This document shows, in pieces, positions 1 to 8,977 of a DNA stretch of 19,829 bases. Source of the DNA: Alphaproteobacteria bacterium. GTDB lineage: Bacteria; Pseudomonadota; Alphaproteobacteria; Rs-D84. The stretch lies in contig JAGBCZ010000017.1 of assembly GCA_017937735.1 (NCBI GenBank), forward strand, positions 1-19,829. The letters are read 5' to 3'. The notes beneath the pieces are model-generated. The model saw only the letters and a program-made list of their open reading frames with translations, was not told where the DNA came from and searched no databases. Position numbers and translations under genes: made by a program. Each line of letters opens with the position of its first letter. Position 1 is the first letter of the stretch.

Positions 1-750
1 ATGGTCGAACAAGACCCCAGCATGTTAGATTTATCTGGTCAATTTTCTACCTTTGACCCAGAATTGGCAAAGGCTGCAAAATCAGGCCAGCACCATAAAG
101 TAGTAGATATCTTTAAACAAGCAACCACAAATTTATCCAAAACGGCAAGCAAAATGTCTGATTATTGGTTGAACTTGTTAAAATTGAATAAAAGTTTTGT
201 AAATACGGCGCGTAATGCCACACCAGAAAAAGCAATAGCTGCATACGAAGTTTTGTTTAATTTGTTAAGTTTTGCTTTTTGCGAAGACAATAATTGTAAT
301 ATCGAAGTACATGTTATTACAAGCTGGGATGACATCAATGTAAATCATGAAAATGATGATTATCGAGATGGCACTCATATATCTGCCTTTGCATTAAATG
401 TGCCAGAAAATATATCTGATACACAAAGGCAACAGATTATAGCAGAAGTAAGGGAAAATCCAGATGGACATCCGTATGCAAAAAAGATTTCATTTGTATA
501 TGTGAATATTAACAATATTAGAAAAAATTTTCCTGATGATTCAGACTTTTTCTATGAAATGATATCTGTATTTGTGCACGAAATGCAACATGCGTTGGAT
601 TATCAACACCCAAATCGTGGCGCCTTGGGGGCACAGGTAGAATATATAGAACGAAAATCAGGTATAGAATATCTGGAATCACCTGTCGAAAAATCTGCAT
701 ATTCAGTAGAAAACTTGGTAATAGAACGATTGAAAAAATCAAAAGAATAA
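1..750 (+). CDS. Putative HExxH zinc metalloprotease-like protein (possibly 5'-partial)
   Basis: The frame is open from the first base of the window, so the ATG at position 1 may be internal to a longer protein. The 249 residues show no signal peptide or membrane segment. Near the C-terminus is HEMQH at residues 193-197, in a hydrophobic helix context (SVFVHEMQHALDY). A Glu follows at about residue 230 in SPVEKSAY, spaced like the third zinc ligand of gluzincin-type peptidases; that assignment is inference. The first 100 residues are helical and Lys/Ala-rich, with no family I recognise. The gene converges on the M48 protease gene, 52 bp away. I do not recognise the family beyond the zinc motif, and the substrate is unknown. 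A secreted or toxin-like role is possible but unsupported. Confidence 0.65.
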   Translation: MVEQDPSMLDLSGQFSTFDPELAKAAKSGQHHKVVDIFKQATTNLSKTASKMSDYWLNLLKLNKSFVNTARNATPEKAIAAYEVLFNLLSFAFCEDNNCNIEVHVITSWDDINVNHENDDYRDGTHISAFALNVPENISDTQRQQIIAEVRENPDGHPYAKKISFVYVNINNIRKNFPDDSDFFYEMISVFVHEMQHALDYQHPNRGALGAQVEYIERKSGIEYLESPVEKSAYSVENLVIERLKKSKE

Positions 751-802
751 ATGTTTTAATATTCGTAAAGAAATCACACACAATCAACCAAATATATCTA
801 TT

Positions 803-2104
803 TTAATCCACTAATTCACCGGCCTTGATGTATTCTGGGTCGGTTTTTTTCAGGTGTTTCTGGGCGATTTTTGCATATTTCTTGGCATCCTTATCCCGGC
901 CAATCATGTCATAGTATTCTGCCATGGCCCATGCACTGCGCCCAACATCGTCATCACCATACGCACGTGCCAAAACCCAATACGTAAATGCAGTTGCATC
1001 TGACAGTAATGATTTCTTGGATAATTCAATCGCATATTGTATATCGCCTGGCCGTCTGCGTTCAGTCAACACCAACGCCAAGGCCGTTTGTATCTGTGGC
1101 GCATCTGGTGTTAATGATAAAGATTGTTCATAGGCACGAACACTGTCATCATAATGTCCAAACTGATATTCGATATCACCCAACAGTTCATAAAAGTATG
1201 GATTCTTGGGATGTCTGGAAATCAGTGTTTGTACGCCTATTTTTGCACCGTCCAGATTGCCGGCACGCATATTTGCAATTGCGCGGGCATATAATGCTGC
1301 ATCTGATTTATCAGAATATGGATATTTTTCCAAGACTGATTTCGGGGCATCTAGATATCCAATCAGTTTTGCACGCACCAATTCATATTCATCTGATTTC
1401 TGCGATGCGATATTGTCGTTTATATCGTATGTTATATCTTGATTGTTAATTTGCGATTTTATGTTATTTAATCTTTCTGTGGTCAATGGATGATTGATGC
1501 GATTTGGATTGATTTTAGATTCAAATTCACCTGTTAAATCATGCATCTGTTTGAACACATCAATAAATCCGTTTGGATTTTGACGGGCAGAAATCATTAA
1601 ATCCAGCCCAAGACTGTCCGCAATTCTTTCTTCGTCACGTGAAAACGCCAACACGCCTTGTTGCGCAACGCCAGATGATCCCGCCAACACCCCTGCCCCC
1701 AATGATGGGTTTCCACCCGCCACCATCAGACCAACGCCCAAGGCCTGAATCAGCATGGTTCGTGTCATCTCGGCCGACATGCGGTCAGACATTTGTGTAA
1801 CATGTCCCCCCAACATGTGTCCCATTTCGTGCGCAATAACAGCCTGTAATGCACTGGGGTTTTTAATTTGCTTTAACAGACCTGTATAAATAAACACATC
1901 TTCGCCACCAGATACAAATGCGTTAAAATCATTATCGTCAATTATGTGTATCTTTAACCGGCCATCTGGAATTTTTGCAGCCGTCCCCAATGGACCAATC
2001 AATTCCATCAGTAATTTTTCTGTTTCGGTGTCGTTTATTTGCGATGCGCCATATACAGGTGCAATCAAAAATACAGATAATAAAATTGCAATAAACTTAC
2101 GCAC
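803..2104 (-). CDS. Periplasmic M48-family metalloprotease with TPR repeats (BepA/YfgC-like)
   Basis: The protein starts with a typical Sec signal peptide: RKF, then a hydrophobic stretch, then PVYGA-SQ. The zinc motif HEMGH follows at about residues 92-96, and the downstream conserved Glu/Asp box is seen in FSRDEERIADSLGLDLM. The C-terminal half contains TPR-like helices (for example NPYFYELLGDIEYQFGHYDDSVRAYEQSL). In BepA/YfgC relatives this architecture is a periplasmic protease/chaperone working on outer-membrane protein assembly. I chose the GTG at 2104 because a GGGG stretch lies 9 nt upstream and the signal-peptide n-region begins there. An in-frame GTG at 2119 would add five residues. 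The gene overlaps the recG stop by a few bases, so it is probably the second gene of a recG operon. Confidence 0.88.
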   Translation of the reverse strand: MRKFIAILLSVFLIAPVYGASQINDTETEKLLMELIGPLGTAAKIPDGRLKIHIIDDNDFNAFVSGGEDVFIYTGLLKQIKNPSALQAVIAHEMGHMLGGHVTQMSDRMSAEMTRTMLIQALGVGLMVAGGNPSLGAGVLAGSSGVAQQGVLAFSRDEERIADSLGLDLMISARQNPNGFIDVFKQMHDLTGEFESKINPNRINHPLTTERLNNIKSQINNQDITYDINDNIASQKSDEYELVRAKLIGYLDAPKSVLEKYPYSDKSDAALYARAIANMRAGNLDGAKIGVQTLISRHPKNPYFYELLGDIEYQFGHYDDSVRAYEQSLSLTPDAPQIQTALALVLTERRRPGDIQYAIELSKKSLLSDATAFTYWVLARAYGDDDVGRSAWAMAEYYDMIGRDKDAKKYAKIAQKHLKKTDPEYIKAGELVD

Positions 2105-4157
2105 CCAGAACAACCCCACGGTTAAATATAAACATTAAATCATTTGTCCACCCATCCATATCATTATCACGGGCGGCACGTGATGCCAATTTGAATAAAT
2201 CCCTGTGTTCACGATAATCAACAAAGTGATATTGCATCCAACCACTTTGCCGTGTGCCAAGTAAGACCCCGGCACCACGCATCATTAAATCTTGTTCTGC
2301 AATAACAAATCCGTCATCTGTTTCACACAGAATATCCAAACGCTTTAAACCATCTTCACTGACGTTATAACCAAATAACAACAAGCAATACGATTGTGTG
2401 TTGCCGCGCCCGACACGCCCACGCAACTGATGTAATGCCGCCAAACCAAAACGTTCTGCATTTTCAATAACAATGATAGATGCACGTGGGACATCAATTC
2501 CAACCTCGATAACAGTGGTGGCGACCAATAAATTCATATCAGAATTATCATCTGCGAATTCTGCCATAACCACGTCACGGTCTTTTTTATCCATCTGGCC
2601 ATGCACCAGGCCCACATTTGCAAAGAACTGTGACAACATTTCATGACGTGACTGCGCCGCAGTTGCAACGTTTTCAGATTCTGAATCTTCGACCAGTGGA
2701 CAAACCCAAAAAACCTTGGCCCCGTCAGACATCTGCAATTGCAACCGTTCAACCAAATCGTTAATTCGTGATACAGATATCTTGGATGTCTTAATTGGTT
2801 TACGACCCGCAGGCTTTTCGTTAATTATAGAAACGTCCATATCACCATATATTGTCATAGACAACGTTCGTGGAATTGGCGTGGCAGATAACGCCAACAG
2901 GTCTGGATTGTCGCCTTTTTGGCGCAGTGCTTCACGTTGGGCAACGCCAAATCTGTGCTGTTCATCAACAATAACCAATCCTAAATCTTTGTATTCAACA
3001 TCATTTGAAAACAAGGCGTGTGTTCCAATAACAACCTTGGTTCGACCTGATTTCAGTGATATTAACTTTTCACGGCGTGATGCCCCCTTGTCACGTCCTG
3101 TCAAACATTCGCATACAATGCCGATTTTGTCACACATTGGTTTCAGTTTTGCATAGTGCTGTTGTGCCAATGTGTCAGTTGGCGCCAATAATGCTGTTTG
3201 TGCGCCACTCTCCACCATTTTTACCGCGGCGGCCATTGCAACGATTGTTTTACCATTGCCCACATCGCCTTGGACCAGACGCATCATTGGTATAGGTTTC
3301 GTCATATCATCAAAAATTTCATCACAGGTGCGTTTCTGGGCGCCGGTTAATTCATACGGAACAGTTGCCCAAAATTTTTCCATCAATTTATATTTCTGTG
3401 GGCGAACAACACGGCGATTGCGCACATCCAACCTGTTTTTCCGGCTGATAACAATTGCAGACTGGTGCGCCAACAGTTCACAATATGCCAACTTGGCCAT
3501 ATATGTTGCATTTGGCATTAAATCATTGTCAGATTGCGGAAAGTGTACATGCTGTAACGCATCAAAGAATTCAATTATTCTGTCATCTGATTCACCGTGT
3601 AACTTATCTGGTAATGCGCTAAAAATCTGATCCCGCACGTTTGCAAATATCTTTTGTGTTAAACCTTCGCCAGATGGGTATATTGCCTGAACCGATGGGA
3701 TTTTTGATGCGTTCTGCATTTCTTCGATAAAATCTGGATGGTTTATTGTTGGACGGGTTCCAGCCTTTTCCAATTTACCAGAAATCATACGCCACTGACC
3801 AATAGGTAACTTTTTCAGCCAATAATCAAGATAACTGGAATTAAAGAACTGAATAACAACAGTATTACCAACCGTATCATTACAAATGATTTGGGTTGGA
3901 CGTCTGCGTCCACGTCCGAACACACCCCCACGTTTATGCGACTTTATCATCAGCGGTATTGTTAAACTGGCCCCAGGTGTGACATCCTGAATATTTTCTG
4001 TCACGCCGCGCGCACGCACATAAGACGGATGATGTAACAAAAAATCCAACACACGGCGCCCACCCAACAATTCTTCAAAGCGTGTTGCCAGTACAGGCCC
4101 CACCCCCTTGATAAATTGCAGGTCGGTATTTAAAAAATCGGTCAGTTCTTTTTTCAT
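2097..4157 (-). CDS. recG: ATP-dependent DNA helicase RecG
   Basis: RecG remodels stalled forks and Holliday junctions. The frame gives 686 residues from the ATG at 4157, the usual family length. Visible parts are an N-terminal wedge/OB region (GVGPVLATRFEELLG, then HHPSYV), Walker A GDVGNGKT, the DEQHRFG box of motif II, motif III LALSATPIPRTLSMTIYGD and the C-terminal QLRGRVGRG motif VI. An in-frame ATG at 4181 would add eight residues (MISLNLLY) not expected for the family. A possible promoter (TTGAAT at 4189-4194, TAAATT at 4166-4171) would begin transcription downstream of 4181, which also favours 4157. It is divergent from lemA and overlaps the M48 protease gene at its 3' end. Confidence 0.95.
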   Translation of the reverse strand: MKKELTDFLNTDLQFIKGVGPVLATRFEELLGGRRVLDFLLHHPSYVRARGVTENIQDVTPGASLTIPLMIKSHKRGGVFGRGRRRPTQIICNDTVGNTVVIQFFNSSYLDYWLKKLPIGQWRMISGKLEKAGTRPTINHPDFIEEMQNASKIPSVQAIYPSGEGLTQKIFANVRDQIFSALPDKLHGESDDRIIEFFDALQHVHFPQSDNDLMPNATYMAKLAYCELLAHQSAIVISRKNRLDVRNRRVVRPQKYKLMEKFWATVPYELTGAQKRTCDEIFDDMTKPIPMMRLVQGDVGNGKTIVAMAAAVKMVESGAQTALLAPTDTLAQQHYAKLKPMCDKIGIVCECLTGRDKGASRREKLISLKSGRTKVVIGTHALFSNDVEYKDLGLVIVDEQHRFGVAQREALRQKGDNPDLLALSATPIPRTLSMTIYGDMDVSIINEKPAGRKPIKTSKISVSRINDLVERLQLQMSDGAKVFWVCPLVEDSESENVATAAQSRHEMLSQFFANVGLVHGQMDKKDRDVVMAEFADDNSDMNLLVATTVIEVGIDVPRASIIVIENAERFGLAALHQLRGRVGRGNTQSYCLLLFGYNVSEDGLKRLDILCETDDGFVIAEQDLMMRGAGVLLGTRQSGWMQYHFVDYREHRDLFKLASRAARDNDMDGWTNDLMFIFNRGVVLGA

Positions 4158-4206
4158 ATATAATAAATTTAGTGAAATCATACGAAATATTCAATATTAA
4201 AATCTG

Positions 4207-4235
4207 TTGAATTTGTTTTATGCTTGTAATACAAT
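4207..4235 (+). promoter_or_regulatory. Putative sigma-70 type promoter of lemA
   Basis: TTGAAT at 4207-4212 and TACAAT at 4230-4235 are separated by exactly 17 nt, about 30 bp upstream of the lemA start in the recG-lemA divergent gap. Match to the consensus is by eye only. Confidence 0.45.
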
Positions 4236-4265
4236 CGTGACGTAACAAAACAAAGGAATTCTGAC

Positions 4266-4805
4266 ATGTGGACAACCATCGCAGTAATCGCTGTTATTTT
4301 ACTATATTTTATCGCAGTCTATAATGGTCTGATTGCCAGACGCAACCAAGTACGTGAAGCATGGGCAACAATTGATACACAATTAAAACGCAGATATGAT
4401 TTAATTCCTAATTTAATCGAAACAGTTCGTGGGGCGGCGGCACATGAAAAAGAAACACTTGCCGAATTGACACGTGCACGCACAATGGCAATGAAGGCAG
4501 ATGGCATAGATAGTGCAAATGCACAAAATAAAATTTCACAGACATTGAAAAGCCTGTTTGCTGTGGCGGAAAATTATCCGGATTTAAAGGCCAATCAAAA
4601 CTTTTTGGAATTGCAACAGGAATTAAGTGATACAGAAAATAAAATTCAGGCTGCACGCCAGTTTTACAATACTGTTGTCATGGGATTAAACACACAAATC
4701 GAACAATTCCCATCCAATATTGTCGCCAATATGTTCGGCATTACACCTGAAAAAATGTTTGAAATAGAAGAATCTGAAAAAATCGCACCGAAGGTTAAAT
4801 TCTAA
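4266..4805 (+). CDS. lemA: LemA family membrane-anchored protein
   Basis: The 179-residue protein has an N-terminal membrane anchor (TTIAVIAVILLYFIAVYNGL), followed by the family signature region: RRNQVREAWATIDTQLKRR, DLIPNLIETVRG and the C-terminal QARQFYNTVVMGLNTQ. LemA proteins are small membrane proteins with an N-terminal anchor and a helical bundle; their biochemical role is not settled. The ATG has a good ribosome site (AAAGGA) 9 nt upstream. The PHP-domain gene begins only 2 bp after the stop, so the two are probably co-transcribed. LemA is often paired with a TPM-domain partner or an M48 HtpX-like protease. No TPM protein is next to it here, but an M48 protease lies across recG. Confidence 0.93.
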   Translation: MWTTIAVIAVILLYFIAVYNGLIARRNQVREAWATIDTQLKRRYDLIPNLIETVRGAAAHEKETLAELTRARTMAMKADGIDSANAQNKISQTLKSLFAVAENYPDLKANQNFLELQQELSDTENKIQAARQFYNTVVMGLNTQIEQFPSNIVANMFGITPEKMFEIEESEKIAPKVKF

Positions 4806-4807
4806 AT

Positions 4808-5644
4808 ATGCCCCAGGATTTTACACTTCATACGCATACAGTTGGGTTTGATGGCAAAAATACCGCCGATGAAATGATAAACAAGGCGGCAGAATGCGGT
4901 ATGCGAACAGTTGGCATATCAAATCATTTGATTGTTCATCCGTATGTTACACAATCTGCATTTTATCAACATGCAGTATTGGGTGGATATCCCAGAATTT
5001 ATAATCAAACCTTTGATGATGCATTATCTGAATTTAGACCACATTATGATGTATTGGAAATGCTGGCATTTCATAAACAAAATAACATAACTGTATTACG
5101 TGGTATAGAACTGGATTTATTTGATAGCAGAACATGGCATGATGGTTATAAGCGTATACAACATGTTTTAAAACCAGATTATATTATCGGGGCATGTCAT
5201 TTGATTGAATACGGGGGACGTCTGTGTAATATACATGATATAAAAAATGCATCTGATGATGACCAAGATAAAATGCTGGCTGCGTATTGGCAGAAAGTTC
5301 AATGGATTGCACAGTCGGGACTGTGTACATTTCTGGCACATATTGATTTGCCCAGTCGTCTGGGGTTGGGATGTGACGAAAAATGGATTGATACAGAACA
5401 AAAAACAACTGACATTATCGCACAGGCAAAAATCCCTGTGGAAATAAATACTGCATTATATAAATACGGTACGCATCCGCACCCATCACCACGTATCATG
5501 AAAATGTGTGCAGATAAAAAAATTCCAATGTTCTTATCTGATGATGCACATCATGTCAGCCATGTATGCAAATACTTTGCCGAGGCCAAAGCATACGCAG
5601 ACAATTTTGGTGTGAATTTAGTGGGATTGAACAAGATTCTTTAA
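4808..5644 (+). CDS. PHP-domain phosphoesterase (histidinol-phosphatase-like)
   Basis: The 278-residue protein opens with the PHP metal motif HTHTVGFDG and continues with the other PHP ligand boxes: GISNH, RGIELD, GACHLIE, FLAHIDLP and the C-terminal DDAHH. Together these give the trinuclear metal site of the polymerase-and-histidinol-phosphatase family. The length and order resemble HisK-type histidinol-phosphate phosphatases. No other his gene is nearby, so the substrate is uncertain and a general phosphoesterase is equally possible. Its stop codon overlaps that of the convergent xerC gene in a shared TTAA. Confidence 0.85.
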   Translation: MPQDFTLHTHTVGFDGKNTADEMINKAAECGMRTVGISNHLIVHPYVTQSAFYQHAVLGGYPRIYNQTFDDALSEFRPHYDVLEMLAFHKQNNITVLRGIELDLFDSRTWHDGYKRIQHVLKPDYIIGACHLIEYGGRLCNIHDIKNASDDDQDKMLAAYWQKVQWIAQSGLCTFLAHIDLPSRLGLGCDEKWIDTEQKTTDIIAQAKIPVEINTALYKYGTHPHPSPRIMKMCADKKIPMFLSDDAHHVSHVCKYFAEAKAYADNFGVNLVGLNKIL

Positions 5645-6552
5645 TCGTTTGCACGTGGATGGGCGTGCGCATAAATATTTGTGATTTCTGCCATATTTAC
5701 CTTGGTATATAATTGGGTGGTTGACAGTGATGAATGTCCCAATAATTCTTGCAACGTACGCAAATCTGCACCATCTGCCAGTAACGCAGTCGCAAATGTG
5801 TGACGCAGTGCGTGCGGGGTTACGTAATCTGGCAACTGCAAATAATGGCGCAGATTTTCAACAACCTTTTGTGCCATGCGTGGCGACATTGGCAGACCAC
5901 GTACACTGCGAAATAATTCATCATTGGGGCTGTTACCAAATGGGCGAACGTTAATATATTTATCAATCGCAGACCACACAACCGGAAGTACAGGAACAAG
6001 ACGTTCTTTGTTGCCCTTGCCCACAATTCTTAAAACATCTGGGTGGGAACGAACATCAATATTGCGCAGTGATAACGCCTCGGATATACGCAGTCCACAA
6101 CCAAACAGTAACACAACCAATGCCCAATCACGTGCCGCCAGCCACGGTTCGGCAACATCAATATCACGAATTGCACCACGCATGTTTTCAACATCAATTG
6201 TATCAATCGCCTTGGATAATTTACGTGGAACCTTGGGCGAAGAAATCAGACCAATAGAATCATTTTTTATGCCATGGGTACGCGCCAAGTATTTATAAAA
6301 ACCACGTAATGACGACAATGCACGTGCCGTTGATTTGTGCGACAGACCACGCCTTTGACGATTTGCCAAATAAGAACGAAAGCACAATGTATCTGCACGG
6401 GACAAATCCCGTGGAAATGGTGGCGTGCCTGAAAAATCTTCGTAAAATTTTAAAAAATCACGAATATCTGTTTCATACGCAGTTGCTGTGTGGGACGAAT
6501 AATTCTTCGTCTGGGTTAAATATTCTATGAATTCAACAACAACTGCGTTCAA
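5641..6552 (-). CDS. xerC: Tyrosine recombinase XerC
   Basis: The 303-residue protein has a SAM-like core-binding N-domain (residues 1-110) and a catalytic domain with the full tyrosine-recombinase set: R155 (CGLRISEAL), K179 (GKGNKER), H247 and R250 (HALRHTF), H273 (LLGHSS) and nucleophile Y282 (TTQLYT). The ending AHPRAND resembles the alphaproteobacterial XerC tail rather than XerD. It is the last gene of the trpS - SIMPL - xerC operon, 11 bp behind the SIMPL gene. Its role is chromosome-dimer resolution at dif with XerD. It is about 2 kb from the phage-like cassette, but it looks like the housekeeping enzyme, not a phage integrase. Confidence 0.85.
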   Translation of the reverse strand: MNAVVVEFIEYLTQTKNYSSHTATAYETDIRDFLKFYEDFSGTPPFPRDLSRADTLCFRSYLANRQRRGLSHKSTARALSSLRGFYKYLARTHGIKNDSIGLISSPKVPRKLSKAIDTIDVENMRGAIRDIDVAEPWLAARDWALVVLLFGCGLRISEALSLRNIDVRSHPDVLRIVGKGNKERLVPVLPVVWSAIDKYINVRPFGNSPNDELFRSVRGLPMSPRMAQKVVENLRHYLQLPDYVTPHALRHTFATALLADGADLRTLQELLGHSSLSTTQLYTKVNMAEITNIYAHAHPRAND

Positions 6553-6563
6553 TTATACATACC

Positions 6564-7295
6564 TTATTTTATTTCAAACACTGCGGATACAGACACAGCA
6601 ACATCCGTATCACGTGAAACAATCGTACCAGCGGCAGTGTCTGCAACAGCAGACGCCATTACCATTTTTGTCCGCAACAGTCCATTTGTTGGCACAGCAG
6701 TTTCATTTGCGTTGGTATTATACGATACAGATATCAACTGGCCCGCACGTTTGTTATCGCCGGACGCCAGTGCATTTGCACGTGTACGTGCGTTTTCAAC
6801 CGCCACAGATAAACACTGTTCCATGATTGGTTTTAATACTTCGGGACTGGTGTACATGCGCAAGTTTTCAGAATATACATTTTGCTTGTTTGCAAATTGA
6901 GATAAAATTTGCTCGATTTCATCAACGCTGTTCGCAGAAACTTCGACTGCGATTGTCGTTTCAATCCCCAGTGTAACAGAACGCTGTTCGTCACGATTCC
7001 ATTCTGTCTTTTCATAAGAATTAAATTGTGTGGTTTGTAATTGAACAGGTAATGTCTTTAAATAATCTGTTATTTCTGCCATCTGACTGGTTGCATCACG
7101 CATTGACTGCGCAGCACTATCTGCCAATGTTGTCACACGCAATGTGATTGCGGTTTTATCACGTGGCGCAGTTGTCAGACATTCGCCACTGACCGCAATT
7201 GTGTGCGGGATATCATTTCTGTCACGGCGCAACAGTGACACGCCTGTTAAAACAACCAACAATGAACATATACCAACAAAGAACGAACGTTTCAT
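6564..7295 (-). CDS. SIMPL domain (DUF541) protein, exported or membrane-anchored
   Basis: The 243-residue protein has an N-terminal hydrophobic segment (MKRSFFVGICSLLVVLTGVS). It is followed by a SIMPL/DUF541-type fold: an ITLRV strand, a conserved internal VENARTRANALAS helix, and a C-terminal SVSAVFEIK strand typical of the family end. The function of SIMPL proteins is poorly defined; they are generally periplasmic or membrane-associated. A strong ribosome site (GGGGAGAG) precedes the ATG. It lies 22 bp after trpS and 11 bp before xerC, so it belongs to that operon without an obvious functional link. Confidence 0.85.
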   Translation of the reverse strand: MKRSFFVGICSLLVVLTGVSLLRRDRNDIPHTIAVSGECLTTAPRDKTAITLRVTTLADSAAQSMRDATSQMAEITDYLKTLPVQLQTTQFNSYEKTEWNRDEQRSVTLGIETTIAVEVSANSVDEIEQILSQFANKQNVYSENLRMYTSPEVLKPIMEQCLSVAVENARTRANALASGDNKRAGQLISVSYNTNANETAVPTNGLLRTKMVMASAVADTAAGTIVSRDTDVAVSVSAVFEIK

Positions 7296-7317
7296 ATTCT
7301 CTCCCCTATTTAAAAAA

Positions 7318-8316
7318 TTATCCCAGCATTGCCTTTTTTACACGTGCCAATGTTTCCATTGCCACAGGTTTTGCACGTTCTGCACCACGTTTTAAAATCT
7401 GTTCGATTTCAGATGGGTTTGCCATTAAACGTTCATATTCTGCACGTGGGCCAGATAAAACAGCGTTTACCTTGTCGAACAGTATCGTTTTGGCAGTGCC
7501 ATATCCCATACCGCCTGCACGGAACATTTCTGCAAATTCTGTGATTTCTGGTTCAGACGCAAAGTGTTTATACAACTGATAAATCGTAGATTCATCAGGA
7601 TTCTTGACCTCGTCCGGGGTTTTGGAATCTGTGATGATACGCATAATCTTCTTTTTTAATTCTTTTTCTGGTGCCATCAATGGAATTGTGTTATCGTACG
7701 ACTTGCTCATCTTTCTGCCGTCCAGTCCCGGTATCAAGCCAGTTTCACGACCAATTACAGGTGTTGGCATTTTGAACGTTTCGCCATAGATATTGTTAAA
7801 GTATCCTGCGATATCACGTGCGAATTCAACATGCTGTTTCTGGTCTGCGCCCACCGGCACAATATCAGAATTATATAACAGTATGTCCGCTGTCATTAAA
7901 ATAGGATATGTATATAACCCCATATTTATACCAGCATCAACATCATCACCATTTGCAATGTTTTTATCCATCGCAGCCTTGTATGAATGCGCACGGTTCA
8001 TCAGTCCCTTGGGTGTGACATTGGTCAGTAATGTGTTTAATTGGTACACTTCGTCAATATCGGATTGACGGAATAAAATCGCATTATCCAAATTCAACCC
8101 CAATGCAACCAACATCGCAGTGATTTCGTATGTATGCTGTTTTATTTGTGCGGCATCATGAATTAAATTCAGTGCGTGCAAATCTGCAATAAACATAAAT
8201 GTTTTTTGCGATTGTGACTGTTCAATCAATGGCTTTAATGCGCCAACATAGTTACCGATATGTGGCGTTCCTGTGGGTTTAATACCAGTTAAAACAAATT
8301 TTTCTGTACTTGACAT
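7318..8316 (-). CDS. trpS: Tryptophanyl-tRNA synthetase
   Basis: This class I synthetase charges tRNA-Trp. The 332-residue length is the family norm. The HIGH-type motif is TPHIGN at residues 17-22 and the KMSKS loop is at 202-206, within GLDGRKMSKSYDN. The family markers LHALN and VGADQKQHVEFARDIA are also present. The ATG is preceded by AAAAGG 8 nt upstream. It is the first gene of a leftward operon with the SIMPL protein and xerC. The 174 bp upstream holds no clear gene. Confidence 0.96.
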   Translation of the reverse strand: MSSTEKFVLTGIKPTGTPHIGNYVGALKPLIEQSQSQKTFMFIADLHALNLIHDAAQIKQHTYEITAMLVALGLNLDNAILFRQSDIDEVYQLNTLLTNVTPKGLMNRAHSYKAAMDKNIANGDDVDAGINMGLYTYPILMTADILLYNSDIVPVGADQKQHVEFARDIAGYFNNIYGETFKMPTPVIGRETGLIPGLDGRKMSKSYDNTIPLMAPEKELKKKIMRIITDSKTPDEVKNPDESTIYQLYKHFASEPEITEFAEMFRAGGMGYGTAKTILFDKVNAVLSGPRAEYERLMANPSEIEQILKRGAERAKPVAMETLARVKKAMLG

Positions 8317-8490
8317 AATAATTACCTTTTCTTGTGTTTAATTTTAATGTTTTTATGCTAAAAATGAAAGCCCAAAATACAACAGGGCAGCAAAATAATT
8401 CAGGCGGCAATGCGCCAACATGTGTTTGCAGAAAAGATAAATTTATTTTTTAACATACGTTTATTATAAAACACGAAAAGTAAACTTGCA

Positions 8491-8520
8491 ATAAAAATCC
8501 CCCAAACGGGGGATTTTTAT
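8491..8520. terminator. Perfect bidirectional hairpin terminator at the host/phage-cassette boundary
   Basis: ATAAAAATCCCCC (8491-8503) and GGGGGATTTTTAT (8508-8520) form a perfect 13-bp stem with a 4-nt loop. Each strand reads a GC-rich core followed by a T-run, so it should stop transcripts from both sides. The stop codon of the last cassette gene (8517-8519) lies inside the right stem. It marks the end of the leftward phage-like operon. Confidence 0.85.
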
Positions 8521-8777
8521 TTTATCACAGCACCTTTTATCAGGGTCAAGTCTTCTTTGATATCGTCTATTTTAATTTGTATTCTGGCGATTCCTGTTTC
8601 CAATATGGTTGTTCTGTTTTCCAGCGATGTTATACGGGCATCAACACGTTCCAGTTCCAGAACAGAAAAATCTTGTTTCGCTGCCCAATAAATCACACCT
8701 GCAACAAACGCTATTAAAAACCAACTGTCACGCAGAAATTCCAGCAATCCACTGACTGGTTTGGGTTGCGGTTTCAT
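8517..8777 (-). CDS. Small one-TM, coiled-coil protein; possible holin
   Basis: The 86-residue protein has a short N-terminus, one membrane segment at about residues 16-33 (WFLIAFVAGVIYWAA) and a heptad-like coiled coil to the end (ELERVDARITSLENRTTILE). It overlaps the preceding 67-aa gene by 4 bp (ATGA), so translation is coupled. It is the last gene of the structural operon. Its position beside the portal module and its size fit a phage holin or small membrane protein, but the sequence alone does not prove lysis function. No endolysin is adjacent. Confidence 0.6.
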   Translation of the reverse strand: MKPQPKPVSGLLEFLRDSWFLIAFVAGVIYWAAKQDFSVLELERVDARITSLENRTTILETGIARIQIKIDDIKEDLTLIKGAVIK

Positions 8778-8977
8778 GACTTGTCCCCCCTGCCCCTGGA
8801 TATCAATGTTTCAATTTGATGTACCAAAAAACGCTGTGATTCCAATGAACGTAATTCTGAATCTGTGGCATTCGGCCCCAGCGCACGTTCAATTGTTATC
8901 TGGCGCAGATGTGCCAGTACACGTTGCCCTGATACACCAGAAAATGTTTTGGCATACGCCAATTCTATATCTGTCAT
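8774..8977 (-). CDS. Bbp19-like small phage protein
   Basis: The 67 residues begin ELAYAKTFSG, then GQRVLAHLRQ, and end in an ESQRFLVHQIETLISRGR helix. This layout (AF.SG..G..VL..L, then E..R.LV..I) resembles the Bbp19-like small protein that lies next to the portal gene in podoviruses. The role of that family is unclear. The gene is locked between the portal gene (4-bp ATGA overlap) and the holin-like gene (4-bp overlap), which argues that it is real. Confidence 0.6.
   Translation of the reverse strand: MTDIELAYAKTFSGVSGQRVLAHLRQITIERALGPNATDSELRSLESQRFLVHQIETLISRGRGDKS

Noticed and set aside
5641..6552. The tyrosine recombinase as the integrase of the phage-like cassette
   Set aside because: It sits in a housekeeping operon behind trpS, separated from the cassette by a terminator, and its length and C-terminus are those of XerC.
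8317..8490. A 22-codon minus-strand ORF and small hairpin upstream of trpS, as a leader peptide or T-box
   Set aside because: There is no Trp codon in the ORF, no ribosome site, no T-box sequence and no terminator/antiterminator pair. I see nothing convincing in this gap.
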